Below are positions 7,752-16,053 of a stretch of DNA of 16,194 bases, piece after piece. Position 1 is the first letter of the stretch; each line of letters begins with the position of its first letter. Source of the stretch: Candidatus Hydrogenedentes bacterium UBA2224 (lineage in GTDB: Bacteria; Hydrogenedentota; Hydrogenedentia; Hydrogenedentales; SLHB01); assembly GCA_002348185.1 (NCBI GenBank), contig DDYW01000022.1, forward strand, positions 1-16,194. Reading direction: 5' to 3'. Both the position numbers and the translations under genes were made by a program. The notes beneath the pieces are model-generated. The model was not told where the DNA came from, did not search any database, and saw only the letters and a program-made list of their open reading frames with translations.

Positions 7752-7840
7752 TCGATCCCTTCTTTCACTCTCATACCACCCAAGGGGCCAGTGACGTAGT
7801 TGTTGCGGCGAGTGCGGCAGCATTTACATGGAGACACACC

Positions 7841-9112
7841 ATGCGACTCATAGAGGAACTGGAATGGCGGGGCCTGGTCAACCAGGTGACCCATCCGGAG
7901 CTGGGCGACCGGCTCGAACAGGAACGGTTCACGTTTTACTGCGGGTTTGACCCGACGGCGGAGAGCCTGCACATCGGCAATCTGGTGCCGATCATGGGGA
8001 TGATGCACTTTCAGCGGCGCGGTCACCGGCCCCTCGTGCTCGTGGGCGGCGGCACGGGGCTGATCGGCGACCCGAGCGGCAAAACCGAGGAACGCAAACT
8101 GCAGACCCGGGAGAACCTTGACCGGCATCTGGCGGGCATCCGCGCGCAACTGGGACGGTTGCTGTCGTTCGAGGGCGACAACGCCGCGACCATGGTCAAC
8201 AACGCCGACTGGCTGGGCGAATTGCGGCTGCTCGATTTCCTGCGCGATACCGGCAAGCATTTCTCGGTCAACGTCATGCTGGCGAAGGAATCGGTTCGCG
8301 CGCGCCTCGAGGACCGCGACCACGGCATCTCCTACACCGAGTTCACCTACAGCCTGCTGCAGGCCTACGATTTCCTGCACCTGCACGACACTTTCGGGTG
8401 CCGCTTGCAGGTGGGCGGCAGCGACCAGTGGGGCAACATCGTCGCCGGCATGGACCTGACCCGCCGCTTGCGCCAGAGCGAGACCTTCGGGCTCACGTTC
8501 CCGCTCGTGACCAAGGCGGACGGCGCGAAATTCGGCAAGTCCGAACAGGGCAACGTGTGGCTGGACCCGGCCCGGACTTCGCCCTACAAGTTTTACCAGT
8601 TCTGGATCAACCAGGCCGATGCCGACGTGCCGCGCCTGCTGCGCTATTTCACGTTCCTGCCGCAGGAAGAGATCGCGGCGCTTGAAGCGGAACTCGCGGC
8701 CGCGCCCGAGAAACGCATCGCCCACCGCCGGCTGGCGGAAGAAGTCACGGTCCTGATTCACGGGACGGACCAGCTCGCGAACGCGGTCAAGGCGTCGCAG
8801 GCCATGTTCGGCGGCGAGTTGAGCGGGCTGGATGATGCGACGCTCGAGGACATCTTCAGCGAAATGCCCTCGACGCGTTTTCCGCGGGAGGCGTTGAGCA
8901 GCGGCAAACCGCTGCTCGACGTGCTGGTCGAGAGCGGCGTCTTCCCGAGCAAGGGCGAGGCGCGCCGGACCATCAAGAGCGGCGGGGTCTACCTCAACAA
9001 CGAACGCATCGCGGAAGACGCGCGCCTGTCGGAAGCCTGCCTGTGTTCCGAACGAATCGCCGTGGTCCGCAAGGGCAAAAAGAACTATCATCTCCTGAAG
9101 TTCGAAGACTGA
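7841..9112 (+). CDS. tyrS: Tyrosyl-tRNA synthetase
   Basis: This cytoplasmic class I aminoacyl-tRNA synthetase charges tRNA-Tyr with tyrosine in two steps through tyrosyl-AMP. The 423 residues match bacterial TyrRS in length and order. The catalytic Rossmann domain has YCGFDPTAESLHIGN, with the HIGH-equivalent HIGN at 44-47, then GDPSGKTEER, the tyrosine-pocket segment SYTEFTYSLLQAYDF and LQVGGSDQWGN. The KMSKS-equivalent is KFGKS (230-234). A C-terminal S4-like RNA-binding domain covers about 357-423 (SGGVYLNNERIAED). GGAG (7830-7833), 7 nt before the ATG, supports the start. Its own promoter and a long leader precede it. The lipoprotein gene follows within 90 nt and may be cotranscribed. 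Confidence 0.97.
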   Translation: MRLIEELEWRGLVNQVTHPELGDRLEQERFTFYCGFDPTAESLHIGNLVPIMGMMHFQRRGHRPLVLVGGGTGLIGDPSGKTEERKLQTRENLDRHLAGIRAQLGRLLSFEGDNAATMVNNADWLGELRLLDFLRDTGKHFSVNVMLAKESVRARLEDRDHGISYTEFTYSLLQAYDFLHLHDTFGCRLQVGGSDQWGNIVAGMDLTRRLRQSETFGLTFPLVTKADGAKFGKSEQGNVWLDPARTSPYKFYQFWINQADADVPRLLRYFTFLPQEEIAALEAELAAAPEKRIAHRRLAEEVTVLIHGTDQLANAVKASQAMFGGELSGLDDATLEDIFSEMPSTRFPREALSSGKPLLDVLVESGVFPSKGEARRTIKSGGVYLNNERIAEDARLSEACLCSERIAVVRKGKKNYHLLKFED

Positions 9113-9198
9113 CGGCGCCCGTTTTCGGCGCACGCAACCACCAGTTGAGGATGCGCCCCGTGGAACGGCACGAAAAGCTGGGAACCCGCCATCGGGCA

Positions 9199-11475
9199 AT
9201 GCGGCGCGCGGCGAGGGCGCTTTCCTTCGCCGTGCTCCTGGCCCTGGCATCGGGCTGCGGCGGCCCGGACGAGTCGCCCGTGCAGTCCGCGAACCGTCCC
9301 CATGGCCTGCCCCTGTACGACACCATCCAGGAGGCGGGCTCCGACTGGAAAGCGGCGCGGTTTCAGCGCGACGCGCTTCCGAAACTGATTGTCGCGGCGA
9401 GCCAGACATTCAACAGAGAGAACCTTGCGGCGCATTTCGCCGATGTGGTGCTGGATCCGCAGCGGCTGATGGTGACCGAAACCACCCGGGTGCGCGTGTA
9501 TTTCGTCGGCGAAGCCAGCGGCTACCGGAACGCCGTGGGCGTAAACCTCTCCGGGATGGGGATCCAGGAAGGCGAACCGAAACTGCTCATTCCGGACGAG
9601 ACCTGCCGCCTGAAACTTTACGAGGCCGCGGCGCAGGTGGCGGGCGACCCGCCCGGGCTGTCCATGGCGCCCTTCGGAGAACGGACGGAGGAGTTTCCGC
9701 TGCATCCGGGCGATTTCGTGGACCTCGGCCGGATTCCGGCCGGCACGCGCCTGAATTTCTTTCTCGTGTCGCAGGAGGAGGGCCGGGTCTACACGCCGAT
9801 GCCGGAAGCCAATCCCGACGGCATCCCCCACATGGTCGCGCTGGCCGTGGACGATTCGCCGTACATGGTGATCAGTTTCGAGGACATGTACGAGGGGGGC
9901 GACCGCGATTTCAGCGACTGCGTCCTGGCGGTCGAGATGAGCCGTTACAACATCCAGGCGCTCCTGGGATGTATCGATCCCTGGCGGCGGGCGAAGCAGT
10001 TGGGGCTCCTGGCTGGCATGCTCGCGCTGGCGGCCGGCGGACTACTGGGGTACGTGATGTGGCGCACGTACCGCCGCCTGAAGCGGATCCGCGCCGCATC
10101 TCAAGGAGCGAGGGCGCTTCTCGAGGCCAACGACCCCGAGGGGGCCCTGAAAACACTGGCCAACGTTCACCGCGAATACGGCAACGATGTGACGCCGGAG
10201 TTCACGGCCGTCGAGATCGATGTGTGTACATGTCTGTCGGATATTGGCGGACTCGCACGGATCTACGGCGATTCCGACAAAGCGTTTCATGACAAGGAAG
10301 ACGCCTCGTTGCTGGTGGGCGCGGCCCGGCTGGCCGAAGGCCATACGAGCGCCTATGGCGAAGTGCGCGAGCGCTGGCGCGACCGCGAATCGCACCCGGG
10401 GGCCTGGCTTGGCCTGGACGCGGACGCGCTTGTATTCGACGGGAAAGGGGAGCAGGCGGAAGCCTTGCTGGCGCAACGCCGGTTTGACGGGCCGGAAGAC
10501 CGTCATCGGCTGGCCCGGCTCGCGTGGCTCACGGGCCGCGGCGAGCCCGAGAGGGCCCGGGCGATGGCGGACGCCGCGCTCCGGCAGAACCCGGACTGCC
10601 CGGACGTCCACCGGTTTCGCGGAAGGCTGTTCGAGACCCTGGGCGCTTTCGACGAGGCCCGCCAGGCCTTCGAACAGGCGTTGCGCCTGGCGCCGAGGAA
10701 TCCGCTGTTGCGCGACGCGCTCGCGGAATTCCTTCTCCGGCGCGGCGAGTACAGCGCGGCGCTGGCGATCTGGACTAAGGCCCTCGAACACAACACCACG
10801 GGCGCGTTGTGGCTGAAAGCGCTGTTCTGGCGGCGCGTGGCCCGGCCCGTCGCGTTCGAACCGGACAAGCTGCACGTGCCGGAAGACGAACTGGAACCTC
10901 TCGTCCGGTTTCTGCTCGAGCTGCCGCCGTCCCGATTCTGGGACGACGCCGGGTTTGACCGCATCGCCGACGAGCGCCCCGATCTGGCGTCGCGGCAGGA
11001 GGTGTTCTGGCTCCGCTTGTCCGAGGCGCTGAAGACCCACCGCGAACCCGAGGCGCTCACGTTGGTGAATCTCAACCGGTTCGGGGCGCGGTCGTGGAAT
11101 GCCGAACTGGAGCGCGCGCTGCCGCGCATGCTCACCTGGCGGCGGCTTACGTTCATGGATCCGTCGCTGCCCCGCGCCGCGGTCGAGGCGCCGCATCCCC
11201 GGCATGTATTTTTCGAGACGCTCGACGCGTGGACCCTCGGGGCCGGGCCGGTGCCCGAGGTCTTCCAGCGGTTGATGCGAAGCGAGAGCGCGTTCGCGGC
11301 AGCCTATCTCGCGGCCGGGTGGTACGAGGCCGGGTTGATGCTGCTGCCGGCGGCCGCATTCCAGGGCGACTGGCCGGAGTGGTTTTTGCGCGATGTCTTC
11401 GAGGCGGTGCGTGCGTGCCGGGGCGAGGAAAAGGCGCGGGAGTTTATGAACCAGCACCAGCGGCCGCGCCGATGA
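9199..11475 (+). CDS. Membrane lipoprotein with DUF4114 domain, one TM helix and TPRs
   Basis: This 758-residue protein starts with a lipoprotein signal: MRRAARALSFAVLLALASGC, with lipobox LASG-Cys20. Residues about 30-250 are extracytoplasmic and include a DUF4114-like segment with FEDMYEGGDRDFSDC (about 227-241); in that family, such acidic turns are thought to bind calcium. A hydrophobic helix (about 267-288) is followed by the basic WRTYRRLKRIR, which by the positive-inside rule puts the rest in the cytoplasm. That part has helical TPR-like repeats, clearest at about 467-533 (FRGRLFETLGAFDEARQAF), and an unrecognised C-terminal region. The function is unknown; linking envelope and cytoplasm is inferred. 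The ATG at 9199 gives the best signal peptide; the ATG at 9151 is in frame and would add 16 residues. The frame also runs back into tyrS, but that part is not credible. Confidence 0.75.
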   Translation: MRRAARALSFAVLLALASGCGGPDESPVQSANRPHGLPLYDTIQEAGSDWKAARFQRDALPKLIVAASQTFNRENLAAHFADVVLDPQRLMVTETTRVRVYFVGEASGYRNAVGVNLSGMGIQEGEPKLLIPDETCRLKLYEAAAQVAGDPPGLSMAPFGERTEEFPLHPGDFVDLGRIPAGTRLNFFLVSQEEGRVYTPMPEANPDGIPHMVALAVDDSPYMVISFEDMYEGGDRDFSDCVLAVEMSRYNIQALLGCIDPWRRAKQLGLLAGMLALAAGGLLGYVMWRTYRRLKRIRAASQGARALLEANDPEGALKTLANVHREYGNDVTPEFTAVEIDVCTCLSDIGGLARIYGDSDKAFHDKEDASLLVGAARLAEGHTSAYGEVRERWRDRESHPGAWLGLDADALVFDGKGEQAEALLAQRRFDGPEDRHRLARLAWLTGRGEPERARAMADAALRQNPDCPDVHRFRGRLFETLGAFDEARQAFEQALRLAPRNPLLRDALAEFLLRRGEYSAALAIWTKALEHNTTGALWLKALFWRRVARPVAFEPDKLHVPEDELEPLVRFLLELPPSRFWDDAGFDRIADERPDLASRQEVFWLRLSEALKTHREPEALTLVNLNRFGARSWNAELERALPRMLTWRRLTFMDPSLPRAAVEAPHPRHVFFETLDAWTLGAGPVPEVFQRLMRSESAFAAAYLAAGWYEAGLMLLPAAAFQGDWPEWFLRDVFEAVRACRGEEKAREFMNQHQRPRR

Positions 11476-11545
11476 GCCGCCTGCCGGGGGGGCCCGAAAT
11501 CCTCGTCCGGGTTCCCGGGTATTGCGAATTCCGCCGGGTTGTGGT

Positions 11546-11574
11546 TTGATTCGGTGACGGACAGGGCGTACAGT
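11546..11574 (+). promoter_or_regulatory. Sigma70-like promoter for the MauE-thioredoxin gene
   Basis: TTGATT (11546-11551) and TACAGT (11569-11574) are separated by 17 nt in the 146-nt gap after the lipoprotein gene. Each box matches 4 of 6 consensus positions. The rest of this gap (11476-11545) holds no gene and no clear terminator. Confidence 0.45.
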
Positions 11575-11621
11575 GGCCCGCGGGCAGGGGCCGAACATGC
11601 CGGTTGGGGGGAGAAGCCATC

Positions 11622-12662
11622 ATGAGCGCCGATCTTGCGGGAGCGCGCCCGAGCGTGCTTCCTGTGGTGATCCGATTCTTTCTGGGGCTGCTGTTCATCG
11701 GGTCGGCGGCATTGAAGGCCGTGGACTTCGCCGCGTTTGCCGAACAGGTTTCGTATTACGGCATCGTGCAGGACGAAACGCATCTCCAGGTGGTTGCGGG
11801 CCTCGTGATCGGGCTCGAGGTCGCGCTGGGCCTGGCCCTGCTCATCGGGTGGTGGCCCAGAGTCGTGCTGCCCGTTACCGCGTTGCTGCTGCTTGCGTTC
11901 ACGGGCCTGATTCTGTATGCCTGGTTCTACAACGACCTTCAGGAATGCGGGTGTTTCGGATCGTTTTTCGCGATGCCCCCGGCGGTGTCCGTTGGCAAGA
12001 ACATCGTGCTGCTGTGCCTGTTGCCGCTGGCCTGGCCCCGGGTCCATCCGGCGGCCACCGCGACGGTGTTGTACCACGTGCCTCCCGCCGCGTCGGGGCG
12101 CCTGAAGCCGTTCATCGCGGGATGCGCCGCGGGCGTTCTGCTCGCTCTGGCGCTCGAAATCGCCGCGTTCGCCATCTATGCCGTCTTTTTCCGCGACCAC
12201 ATGATGAGCAATCTCGAAAAGAAGATGCTCGCGCCGTCGCCGCCGGGCACGCCCATGCCCTACGACTGGAAACTGCGCGACGCCGCCGGCGAGCCGGTCG
12301 ACATGACCCGGTTCCAGGGCCAGCCGCTGTTTCTGGTCTTTTTTTCGGCGTCCTGTCCGAAGTGCGAGGCGCAGCTGCCGGCCTTGCAGCGGTTTTACAC
12401 CGCGCTCGATGGCGAGGCAGTCGCGTTTGTGGCGGTCGTCACGCGGGATTCGGACCGGCTGGATCCGCTCATGACGCGGCAGGGATGTTCCTTTCCTGTC
12501 TACAGGTTTGGCGAAACGCGGCCGCCCCTGTTCGAGCACGTCCAGGTGCCTTCGGCCTACGTATTCGGGAAAGACGGCGCGCTGCTCTACGAGCAGTTTG
12601 AGGCCGCCCGCTGGGATGACCCGGCCTTTGTGGCGTTCGTCAAAGGGTTGGCGGCGGAATAG
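11622..12662 (+). CDS. MauE/DoxX-like membrane protein fused to a thioredoxin-like domain
   Basis: This 346-residue protein joins two redox modules. Residues about 10-140 form four hydrophobic helices of the MauE/DoxX-like type with a conserved ECGCFGS (Cys109 and Cys111). A further hydrophobic segment follows at about 160-190. Residues about 205-346 form a thioredoxin/TlpA-like domain with Cys-Pro-Lys-Cys at 245-248 in FFSASCPKCEAQLPAL and the cis-Pro segment VQVPSAYVF. MauE of methylamine users is needed for disulfide formation in methylamine dehydrogenase; no mau genes are visible here, so a general envelope thiol-disulfide role, with electrons passed between the domains, is inferred. GGGGGGAG (11606-11613) about 8 nt upstream supports the ATG at 11622 over the TTG at 11604. 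The stop is 9 nt from that of the convergent phosphoesterase. Confidence 0.85.
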   Translation: MSADLAGARPSVLPVVIRFFLGLLFIGSAALKAVDFAAFAEQVSYYGIVQDETHLQVVAGLVIGLEVALGLALLIGWWPRVVLPVTALLLLAFTGLILYAWFYNDLQECGCFGSFFAMPPAVSVGKNIVLLCLLPLAWPRVHPAATATVLYHVPPAASGRLKPFIAGCAAGVLLALALEIAAFAIYAVFFRDHMMSNLEKKMLAPSPPGTPMPYDWKLRDAAGEPVDMTRFQGQPLFLVFFSASCPKCEAQLPALQRFYTALDGEAVAFVAVVTRDSDRLDPLMTRQGCSFPVYRFGETRPPLFEHVQVPSAYVFGKDGALLYEQFEAARWDDPAFVAFVKGLAAE

Positions 12663-12671
12663 GCGGGGCGC

Positions 12672-13559
12672 TTACTGCTCCTCCACAGGCTGGCGCTCCC
12701 ACATGTCGTCCCGGTAGATGTGGCGGTGAACGCGGAACCCGCCGGGTGCGACATCGATCTCGCTGAACTCCCCAAAACAGTTGTGCCGGGGCTGGTGGTA
12801 GAAGAAGGCGCCCGAAGACAGGTGCGACACGTTGGGAAACTGCGGATCGCGCGTGTAGCTGAACCGGTGCACGTGGCCCGCGGCGTAGAGCACGCGCTTG
12901 CCGCATTCCCCCACAACGCGGTGCAGCGCGTCGGCGTTGCGCAGCCGCCGGTTGACCCCGCTGGCGTACGCGTCGGTCTCGTGAAGCACGGGATAGTGCG
13001 CGGCGACGATGACGGGGTCGGAGGCGTCGCGCAGCAGGGCCTCCGTCGCGGCGGCCTCTTCCGCGGAGATGCGCCCCGCCGACGAAATCCGGTTCGCGCA
13101 GACCGTCGGCACCATCACCAGCGAGGTACCGCCAGGCAGTTTCCGGAGCGCCGGGAAGCCCTCCGGCGGAAGATACGGCCCGAAATACTGTTCGAAGCGG
13201 CCTTCCCGCGCTTCGCGGAACGTGTAGACGTCGTGATTGCCGGGCATGAGCGCGACATCGAATCCACGCCTCACGAGCCCGTCGACAAATTCCCGCGCCC
13301 GGCGGAATTCGGCGTCGGTGGACGTCGATGTGAAGTCGCCGGTCATCAGCAGGGCGGGAATTCCGAGCGAGGCCACATAATCCGCAAAGGGTTCGGCGCG
13401 TTCCATGCGGAAATGCCGGCCGCGGCGCAGCACGACGTTGAGATTCCCCAGGAACCGTTTGCTTGCCAGGGCGAACGGATTCCACACCACCGACCAGAAA
13501 TGCAGATCGGCGATGTGAACGAAGCGGTCGCGGACGGCGTGGGTGTCGGGCGTGCTCAT
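12672..13559 (-). CDS. Calcineurin-like metallophosphoesterase
   Basis: This 295-residue protein has all five metal-binding blocks of the calcineurin-like phosphoesterase superfamily in order: Asp18-Leu-His20, Gly74-Asp75, GNHD (107-110), His188 (VAAHYPV) and GHVH (228-231). These ligate two metal ions and hydrolyse phosphomonoesters or diesters; the real substrate (cyclic nucleotide, nucleotide or other) cannot be told. No signal peptide or membrane helix is seen, so it is probably cytoplasmic. The start at 13559 (MSTPDTHAV) is 16 nt after the esterase stop; the frame is open to 13667, but that part overlaps the esterase and is low complexity. Close spacing suggests cotranscription with the esterase. 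A GGAG about 10 nt upstream is a moderate ribosome site. Confidence 0.85.
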   Translation of the reverse strand: MSTPDTHAVRDRFVHIADLHFWSVVWNPFALASKRFLGNLNVVLRRGRHFRMERAEPFADYVASLGIPALLMTGDFTSTSTDAEFRRAREFVDGLVRRGFDVALMPGNHDVYTFREAREGRFEQYFGPYLPPEGFPALRKLPGGTSLVMVPTVCANRISSAGRISAEEAAATEALLRDASDPVIVAAHYPVLHETDAYASGVNRRLRNADALHRVVGECGKRVLYAAGHVHRFSYTRDPQFPNVSHLSSGAFFYHQPRHNCFGEFSEIDVAPGGFRVHRHIYRDDMWERQPVEEQ

Positions 13560-13575
13560 GCGCCTGCGGCTCCGG

Positions 13576-15879
13576 CTACGAGCCCGTCGCGGTGGAGCCG
13601 GCTTCGCCGGCCATCGCGAGTGCGCCGTCCGGTCCCGCCGCGTTGGTGTAGGCCGTCTGGAAATCACGCCAGGCCCCGGGCTCGGCGCAGTGGATGAGTT
13701 CGACGGGGCGCGGCGCGATCAGGGCCGCCGCCGTGTTCAGATCGCCCACCGAACGGATGCAGGGCATATAGTGTTTTTCCACCCATTGCGCGTCACTGCG
13801 CGGGTCAAACCCCGCCGTGTCCGCCACGACGCTTGCGATGGCGGGGTCGAGGGCCGCGGCGAACAAGGCCCACACGCCCGCGTCGCCCAGCCCCGTCACG
13901 GTGACCGGGACGCCCGCCTCTTTGCGCAGAAACGCAGCCGCCGTCACGATGTCGTGGACCCGAAACGCGGTGTCCGTCGGCAGGAACGTATCGGGAAACT
14001 TGTAGGTCTTGCGCGAGGACCCGGTTCGCGGGTGCTGGTATTCGCCCGTGAGAAAGGTGTCAATGCAGAGGACGGCGTTGCCTTCGGCAAGCAGTTTTTG
14101 CACGAGCGGGCCGGGGCCGCCGGCCCGCGGGTCGGCGAGCGCCGCCTTGCCGCGCGCGTGCACGGCCAGCACGGCCCCGGTCGGCGCGCCCTGGGGCGTG
14201 TACAAGACGGCGGGGATGGCCTGGTTGGTGTCGGGCCGCCAGACGATGAGCCGTTCGAAGGTACAGCCTGCGGCATCGCCTTGGCCGAGGCGGCGCGCGC
14301 TGACCTGCGCCGGTTCGGGCACCGTCAGGCCGAGGATGTCGAACAGCGCCGCGCCGTATCCGGTGCGGAAGGCCTCGCGTGCGTCCGGGGTCTTCGGGAG
14401 CATCGCGGCGCATTTCGCGCGATTGGTTTCGAGCACGGCCGGCATGAACGTTTCCATCGGGCCGAAGCCCTCGGGTAATTTACCTCCGGGGAAGACGCGC
14501 AACACCTCGTCGGGGTCCTTTTCGTAAGGCGGTTCGGTGAAATCCGCGTAGTTGGCGCCCTGCTTGAGCACCCACGTGCCGAAGAAGCGGTACATGGCGG
14601 TGCGGCTGTCCTCGTTGTAATTGTGCGGGTAGTCGAAGTGATGATTCTCGAGGCGGCCGGCGGCGTCGTAGAACGCATAGATCCGGCGGATGGCGGGGAA
14701 CTCGACCCGGGGCGTCAGCCGGGTCCAGTCGCCCGCGGTGGAGACCATAACCATGGGGCGCGGCGCCATGAGCGCGCCGATTTCCAGGTTGGACGCGCGC
14801 ATCCGCAGGATGGGGGCGTTCTCGCACATGCAGCCGCCCTGCATGCTATGCGAGATCATATTGACGGGCGCGCCCACTTTGATGCGCGGTTCGACTGCCT
14901 GCAGCGCAAACGTCTGGGTGCCGCCGCCGGACGCTCCGGTGCAGGCGAGGTTGTCCGGATCAACATAGGGCAGGGAAGCCAGGAAATCGACCACCCGCAG
15001 GGAGTTCCACAACTGGAACGCAAAGGGATGAAGTCCGTACAGCTTCTGGACGGGATCCTCCCACCCGTGGTTGGGGAACTGGAGGCTGTCGACGTAGCCC
15101 ACCATGTCGTAGCTGAACGCGACCATGCCCATGCGGGCCAGGGTGATGCAGCGCGCCGGAACCGAGCCGCGGGCGCCGTCCTCCAGACGCCCGAATTCCC
15201 AGTGGCCGTGAGGGCAGGCTACGCCGGGGAACGGGCCGGCGCCTTTCGGGCGGTAGAGGTTGCCGGTCACCAGCACGCCCGGCCGCGATTCGAAGTACAC
15301 CTTCTCGACGATATAGTCATCGTGTTCCGCGGCGGGTTCGACGTGGGCATTGAGCGGCCTGCGTTCCGGCATGGGCCAGAGTCCCGACGACACGAGGATC
15401 GTGCGTCGCAGGTCCGCCGCGTAGGCCTCCCAGGCCTCGCGCGAATCAAACGAAGTCATGCAAAAGGTGGCATCGGTGTCGCGGGGGAGGTTGTAGCGGC
15501 CGTCGAGCGGCGTTTGCGGCTGGTCGAACACCCGCATGCACGGCTGGGCTGTTTCCGGGTGGAACGCGGCATCGGCGCTCAATGCCAGCGACGCGATGCC
15601 GCCTTCGAGCGCAACCGCGACGGGTCCCGCCGGCAACGCGGTCTCACCGGCCTTCACCCAGCGATAAACGCCCTGGTCGGACGCGCTCTCCGGCGCCTGG
15701 AACGCCGTGCCGCTGAGCGTCGCCTGGGCCCCGGGCGCCCCGTCGGCCCACAGCCATACCGTGTACGTCGCCGCGCTCGGCAGGGTTACGGTTCCGCCCT
15801 GGAGTTCGTACGCGTCCAGCCAGACGAGTTCCGGCGTCTCAACGGCCATGCCCAATACCGAAAGCAGTACCATCACCAT
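13576..15879 (-). CDS. Two-domain acetylxylan-esterase-like alpha/beta hydrolase
   Basis: This 767-residue protein holds an N-terminal non-catalytic part (about 1-120) and two alpha/beta-hydrolase domains. The first resembles acetylxylan esterases: CPHGHW near the oxyanion site, Gly-Ala-Ser317 (GASGGG, 315-320) as nucleophile, GDWT with the probable acidic residue and His419 in PHNYNED. The second (about 550-745) lacks a serine at the nucleophile elbow: GLGDAG (663-668) has Asp666 there, so it is probably structural. The substrate is inferred to be an acylated sugar or glycan. An ideal ribosome site AAGGAGG (complement of 15888-15894) is 8 nt before the ATG at 15879 and decides this start against the GTG at 15975, which lies in the repeat unit. 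The N-terminus (MVMVLLSVLGMAVETP) is at best a weak signal peptide. Confidence 0.85.
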   Translation of the reverse strand: MVMVLLSVLGMAVETPELVWLDAYELQGGTVTLPSAATYTVWLWADGAPGAQATLSGTAFQAPESASDQGVYRWVKAGETALPAGPVAVALEGGIASLALSADAAFHPETAQPCMRVFDQPQTPLDGRYNLPRDTDATFCMTSFDSREAWEAYAADLRRTILVSSGLWPMPERRPLNAHVEPAAEHDDYIVEKVYFESRPGVLVTGNLYRPKGAGPFPGVACPHGHWEFGRLEDGARGSVPARCITLARMGMVAFSYDMVGYVDSLQFPNHGWEDPVQKLYGLHPFAFQLWNSLRVVDFLASLPYVDPDNLACTGASGGGTQTFALQAVEPRIKVGAPVNMISHSMQGGCMCENAPILRMRASNLEIGALMAPRPMVMVSTAGDWTRLTPRVEFPAIRRIYAFYDAAGRLENHHFDYPHNYNEDSRTAMYRFFGTWVLKQGANYADFTEPPYEKDPDEVLRVFPGGKLPEGFGPMETFMPAVLETNRAKCAAMLPKTPDAREAFRTGYGAALFDILGLTVPEPAQVSARRLGQGDAAGCTFERLIVWRPDTNQAIPAVLYTPQGAPTGAVLAVHARGKAALADPRAGGPGPLVQKLLAEGNAVLCIDTFLTGEYQHPRTGSSRKTYKFPDTFLPTDTAFRVHDIVTAAAFLRKEAGVPVTVTGLGDAGVWALFAAALDPAIASVVADTAGFDPRSDAQWVEKHYMPCIRSVGDLNTAAALIAPRPVELIHCAEPGAWRDFQTAYTNAAGPDGALAMAGEAGSTATGS

Positions 15880-15913
15880 CTCTGCAACCTCCTTGGCGTC
15901 CGGGTTTCGGTTG

Positions 15914-15941
15914 AGCATATCGCGAACCGCGCCAAAATCAA
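15914..15941 (-). promoter_or_regulatory. Sigma70-like promoter for the esterase-phosphoesterase pair
   Basis: On the minus strand TTGATT (15941-15936), a 16-nt spacer and TATGCT (15919-15914) lie before the AAGGAGG ribosome site and ATG at 15879. The predicted start near 15907 gives a leader of about 28 nt. As at the left end, the promoter lies just downstream of the repeat unit. Confidence 0.5.
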
Positions 15942-15952
15942 AGGGGGGCAAC

Positions 15953-16053
15953 GGCCCGAATCGCCGGGTAAGCACGACATGAATGCGGTTGCCGCTGACG
16001 GGGGGCCAGAGGAACGAGTGGCGTGCCCGGCGGTCGAACGCGGAGCGGTGGAC
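15953..16053 (-). repeat. Dispersed intergenic repeat unit, copy 2 (inverted)
   Basis: This is the second copy of the unit at 22-123, in the opposite orientation, 101 nt long because of the 1-nt indel. Its distance to the esterase start is 73 nt; copy 1 is 91 nt from comM. The copy keeps the GCGG-CAA-CCGC stem and the CCCG/CGGG stem. In both cases the unit points towards the gene and the 9-nt array is on its far side. Confidence 0.85.

Noticed and set aside
7671..7840. T-box riboswitch upstream of tyrS
   Set aside because: No T-box sequence, no specifier-loop layout and no terminator with T-run were seen.
9043..9198. Extended start of the lipoprotein inside tyrS
   Set aside because: It would put about 50 polar residues before the signal peptide and overlap tyrS by 70 nt.
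15880..15975. Upstream GTG start at 15975 for the esterase
   Set aside because: It lies in the repeat unit and has no ribosome site, while the ATG at 15879 has AAGGAGG at ideal spacing.
22..16053. Inverted repeats as ends of one 16-kb transposon
   Set aside because: No transposase or integrase lies between them and the content includes housekeeping genes; a dispersed repeat family is simpler.
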